Origin: Pseudomonadota bacterium
Lineage (GTDB): Bacteria > Myxococcota > Myxococcia > Myxococcales > Myxococcaceae
Assembly: GCA_023426545.1 (NCBI GenBank)
Contig: JAFAAN010000159.1
Location: forward strand, 1 to 64,000
DNA length: 64,000 bases
Direction: 5' to 3'
Positions 60,809 through 64,000 of the stretch are shown here, in pieces. The notes under the pieces were generated by a model. It worked only from the letters and a program-made list of their open reading frames with translations. It did not search any database and was not told the DNA's origin. The position numbers and the translations under genes were made by a program. Positions within the stretch are counted from its first letter, which is position 1. Every line of letters starts with the position of its first letter.

Positions 60809-60822
60809 TTGCTTTTCGCGGG

Positions 60823-62886
60823 CTACGGCCGCGTCTTCGCCTTCTTCAGCGAGTCCTTGGCCTGCTGGGCCACGTGGTCCGCCGTGAAGCCGAACTTCTG
60901 CTGGAGCGCCTTGATGGGCGCGGAGGCGCCGAAGCTGCGCATGGCGACGATGTTGCCGTCATGCCCCACGAAGCGCTCCCAGCCGAAGGCGGCGGCCTTC
61001 TCCACCGCGACGCGGGCGCGCACGGACGGCGGCAGCACGCTGTCGCGGTACTCCTGGGACTGCTGCTCGAACAGCTCCCACGACGGAAGGCTGACCACGC
61101 GCGCCCGGATTCCGTCGGCCTTGAGCTTCTCCTGCGCGTCCAGGCACAGCGACACCTCGCTGCCGGTGCCGATGAGGATGACCTCCGGCGTGCCGCCCTC
61201 CGCCTCGGACAGCACGTAGCCGCCGCGGGCCACGCCCGACGCGGGCGCGTACTTGCTGCGGTCCAGCGTGGGCACGGGCTGCCGCGTGAGCACGAGCACC
61301 ACCGGGTGCTTGCGCTGCTGGCCAATCACCCGCCACGCCTCCACCACCTCGTTGGCGTCGCCGGGGCGCAGCACGATGATGCCCGGGATGGCGCGCAGCG
61401 ACGCCAGCTGCTCCACCGGCTGGTGCGTGGGGCCGTCCTCGCCCACGCCAATGGAGTCGTGGGTGAAGATGTGGATGGCCGGCAGCTCCATCAGCGCGGA
61501 CAGGCGGATGGCGGGGCGCTCGTAGTCACTGAAGATGAGGAACGTGGCACCGTAGCCGCGCAGCTTGCTCAGGCACAGGCCGTTGACGATGGAGCCCATC
61601 GCGTGCTCGCGCACGCCGAAGTGGATGTTGCGCCCGGCGAAGTCGCCCGGCTTCATCGCCTCCGAGCCGGTGATGTACGTCTTCGTGGACGGGTTGAGGT
61701 CCGCCGAGCCGCCCACCAGCCACGGGTGGTGCTTGGCGATGGCGTTGAGCACCTTGCCGCTGGAGTCGCGCGTAGCCAGGCCCTTGGCGTCGGCGGGGAA
61801 GGTCGGCAGCTCCGCGTCCCAGCCCTGCGGAGGGTCGCGGCGCTGCAGGCGCTCGACCTGGTCGGCCAGCTCGGGGAACTGCTTGCGGTACTCGGCGAAC
61901 TTCTGCTCCCACTCCGTGCGCAGCTGCTTGCCGCGGTTGCCCATGCGCTCCTGGAAGCGCTCGCGCACGCTGTCGGGCACCAGGAACTTCGCGTCCTCGG
62001 GCCAGCCGTAGAAGCGCTTGGTGCCCTTGATTTCCTCCTCGCCCAGCGGCTCGCCGTGGGCCTTGGACGAGCCCTGGAGCTTGGGCGCGCCGTAGGCAAT
62101 CTGGGTGGTGACGATGATGAGCGTGGGCTTGCCGCGCATCGTCTTGAAGGTGCGCAGCGCCTCGCCCACGGCGTTCAAGTCATTGGCGTCGGGTACGCGC
62201 AGCACCCGCCAGCCGTAGGCCTCGAAGCGCTTGCCCACGTCTTCGGTGAACGCCAGGTCGGTGCTGCCGTCGATGGAGATGTGGTTGCTGTCGTAGATCC
62301 AGCACAGGTTGGGCAGTTGCAGGTGGCCGGCGATGGAGGCCGCCTCGGACGCCACGCCCTCCATGAGGTCGCCGTCACCGCAGATGGCATAGACGTCGTA
62401 GCCGAACAGGTCGAAGCCGGGGCGGTTGAAGTAGCTGGCGAGCCAGCGGCTGGCCATGGCCATGCCGACGCTGTTGGACACGCCCTGGCCCAGGGGGCCG
62501 GTGGTCGTCTCCACGCCGCTGGTCCACCGGTACTCGGGGTGGCCCGGGGTGGACGAGTCGAGCTGCCGGAACTTCTTGATGTCATCGAGCGACACGGTGG
62601 GCGCGTCCTCGACGGTGTACTCCCGCGTGACGCGCTTCACCCCGGTCAGGTGGAGCAGCGCGTACAGCAGCATGGAGGCGTGGCCGTTGGACAGGATGAA
62701 CCGGTCGCGGTCCGGCCAGATGGGGTGGGAGGGGTCGTACCGCAGCTCCTGCTGCCAGAGCTGGTACGCCACGGGGGCCAGGGACATGGGGGCCCCCGGG
62801 TGGCCCGAGTGCGCCTGCTGCACCGCATCCATGGCGAGGGTGCGGATGGTGTTGATGGCCAGCACGTCCTGCTTGTCGGTTGTCAT
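60823..62886 (-). CDS. tkt: Transketolase
   Basis: Thiamine-diphosphate enzyme of the pentose phosphate pathway moving two-carbon units between sugar phosphates. The 687-residue length is standard. Visible blocks: NTIRTLAMDAVQQAHSGHPG, ILSNGHASMLLYALLHLTG, the cofactor motif GDGDLMEGVASEAASIAGHL...IYDSN, GSADLNPSTKT, FGVREHAMGSI, THDSIGVGEDGPTHQPVEQL and VSLPSWELFEQQ. The ATG at 62886 follows GAGGAC. It stands alone between a strong hairpin and a divergently unrelated vWA gene. Confidence 0.96.
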   Translation of the reverse strand: MTTDKQDVLAINTIRTLAMDAVQQAHSGHPGAPMSLAPVAYQLWQQELRYDPSHPIWPDRDRFILSNGHASMLLYALLHLTGVKRVTREYTVEDAPTVSLDDIKKFRQLDSSTPGHPEYRWTSGVETTTGPLGQGVSNSVGMAMASRWLASYFNRPGFDLFGYDVYAICGDGDLMEGVASEAASIAGHLQLPNLCWIYDSNHISIDGSTDLAFTEDVGKRFEAYGWRVLRVPDANDLNAVGEALRTFKTMRGKPTLIIVTTQIAYGAPKLQGSSKAHGEPLGEEEIKGTKRFYGWPEDAKFLVPDSVRERFQERMGNRGKQLRTEWEQKFAEYRKQFPELADQVERLQRRDPPQGWDAELPTFPADAKGLATRDSSGKVLNAIAKHHPWLVGGSADLNPSTKTYITGSEAMKPGDFAGRNIHFGVREHAMGSIVNGLCLSKLRGYGATFLIFSDYERPAIRLSALMELPAIHIFTHDSIGVGEDGPTHQPVEQLASLRAIPGIIVLRPGDANEVVEAWRVIGQQRKHPVVLVLTRQPVPTLDRSKYAPASGVARGGYVLSEAEGGTPEVILIGTGSEVSLCLDAQEKLKADGIRARVVSLPSWELFEQQSQEYRDSVLPPSVRARVAVEKAAAFGWERFVGHDGNIVAMRSFGASAPIKALQQKFGFTADHVAQQAKDSLKKAKTRP

Positions 62887-63048
62887 GATGTCCTCGCGGT
62901 TCCGCACGCGTGTGCGCGCGCACCATGCCGCAACTGGCGCTCCAGGTGCTGCACCAAATGTGTGGGGTCGCGCCGGGCCGTCCGCCAGTCCACGGGCGCG
63001 CCGGGAATTCCTGCCCTGGAGGGCACGGGAATGAAGCCTGCGCGCGCC

Positions 63049-64000
<952 letters not shown>

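Larger units (their letters stand above)
60114..60822. other. 709 bp without a recognised gene; possible transcript of its own
   Basis: Contains a short direct repeat (CCGCTTCATCCACGA at 60168-60182 and 60241-60255, each followed by a CGAGCC/ACCGGAAC-like tail), three palindromes (60378-60447) and a T-tailed hairpin (60775-60808). Open frames here have no coding bias or ribosome-binding site. The plus-strand stretch from about 60450 to 60816 could be a non-coding RNA. Confidence 0.35.

Overview
The window is high-GC (about 70%) DNA with the strong third-position G/C bias, GTG/TTG starts, one-component kinases, Ser/Thr kinases and lineage-restricted families (DUSAM/DUF2379, TIGR02265/DUF2378, EPS locus of the MXAN_7415-7422 type) of a myxobacterium. 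Myxococcus itself is the best guess. No rRNA, tRNA, CRISPR array, insertion sequence or prophage was recognised. All functions come from reading the sequence and from family knowledge; no database search was run.

Layout. 94-4754: a TolC-type efflux protein, a vWA/DUF3520 surface protein and a Cys-rich lipoprotein/DUSAM pair. 5086-13512 (minus): the exopolysaccharide block epsZ-wzx-epsY-epsX-(small membrane protein)-epsW-epsV-epsU, covering the initiating phosphoglycosyl transferase, flippase, short OPX protein, outer-membrane barrel, response regulator, chain-length protein and processive-type glycosyltransferase. No Wzy polymerase is present here. 13836-17226: molybdenum cofactor genes (mobB-fdhD fusion, moeA, divergent mobA). 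17237-26492: JAB-like lipoprotein pair, DUF3817, TIGR02265, sorbosone-dehydrogenase-like protein, barrel protein, GH15, proline dehydrogenase, a frameshifted gene and a hemerythrin. 26701-37179: histone-like VegA-type protein behind a vegA-like promoter, tryptophan dioxygenase, RMD1 protein, four-GAF histidine kinase, OmpA/TSP3 protein, receiver-adenylate cyclase, GspG-like protein and a universal stress protein. 37352-44960: a sigma-54-activator fragment, 84-bp repeats, small basic and amphipathic proteins, SCO, LysM-GH19 hydrolase and unknowns. 45401-47700: a redox operon (b561-like membrane protein, YceI, double Rieske protein). 47777-53431: CBS protein, deoxyhypusine-synthase-family enzyme, small unknowns and two paired zinc-ribbon membrane proteins. 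53511-58951: two Ser/Thr kinases (one with a broken DFG), an XRE regulator and a PAS histidine kinase. 59205-64000: TruB paralogue, a gene-free 0.7 kb with three palindromes, transketolase and a partial CoxE-like vWA protein.

Most interesting signals: (1) a repeated ACCT-N3-AGGT palindrome in front of both Ser/Thr kinase genes and over the ribosome-binding site of the XRE gene between them, which suggests a small dedicated regulon; (2) three GRTGAC-N4-GTCAYC palindromes followed about 330 nt later by a T-tailed hairpin, with no gene between, which could be an unannotated RNA; (3) a two-Rieske Tat protein in an operon with YceI and a b561-like protein; (4) lineage-restricted lipoprotein pairs (Cys-rich plus DUSAM; JAB-like plus a small exported protein) that look like polymorphic-toxin or surface-interaction modules.
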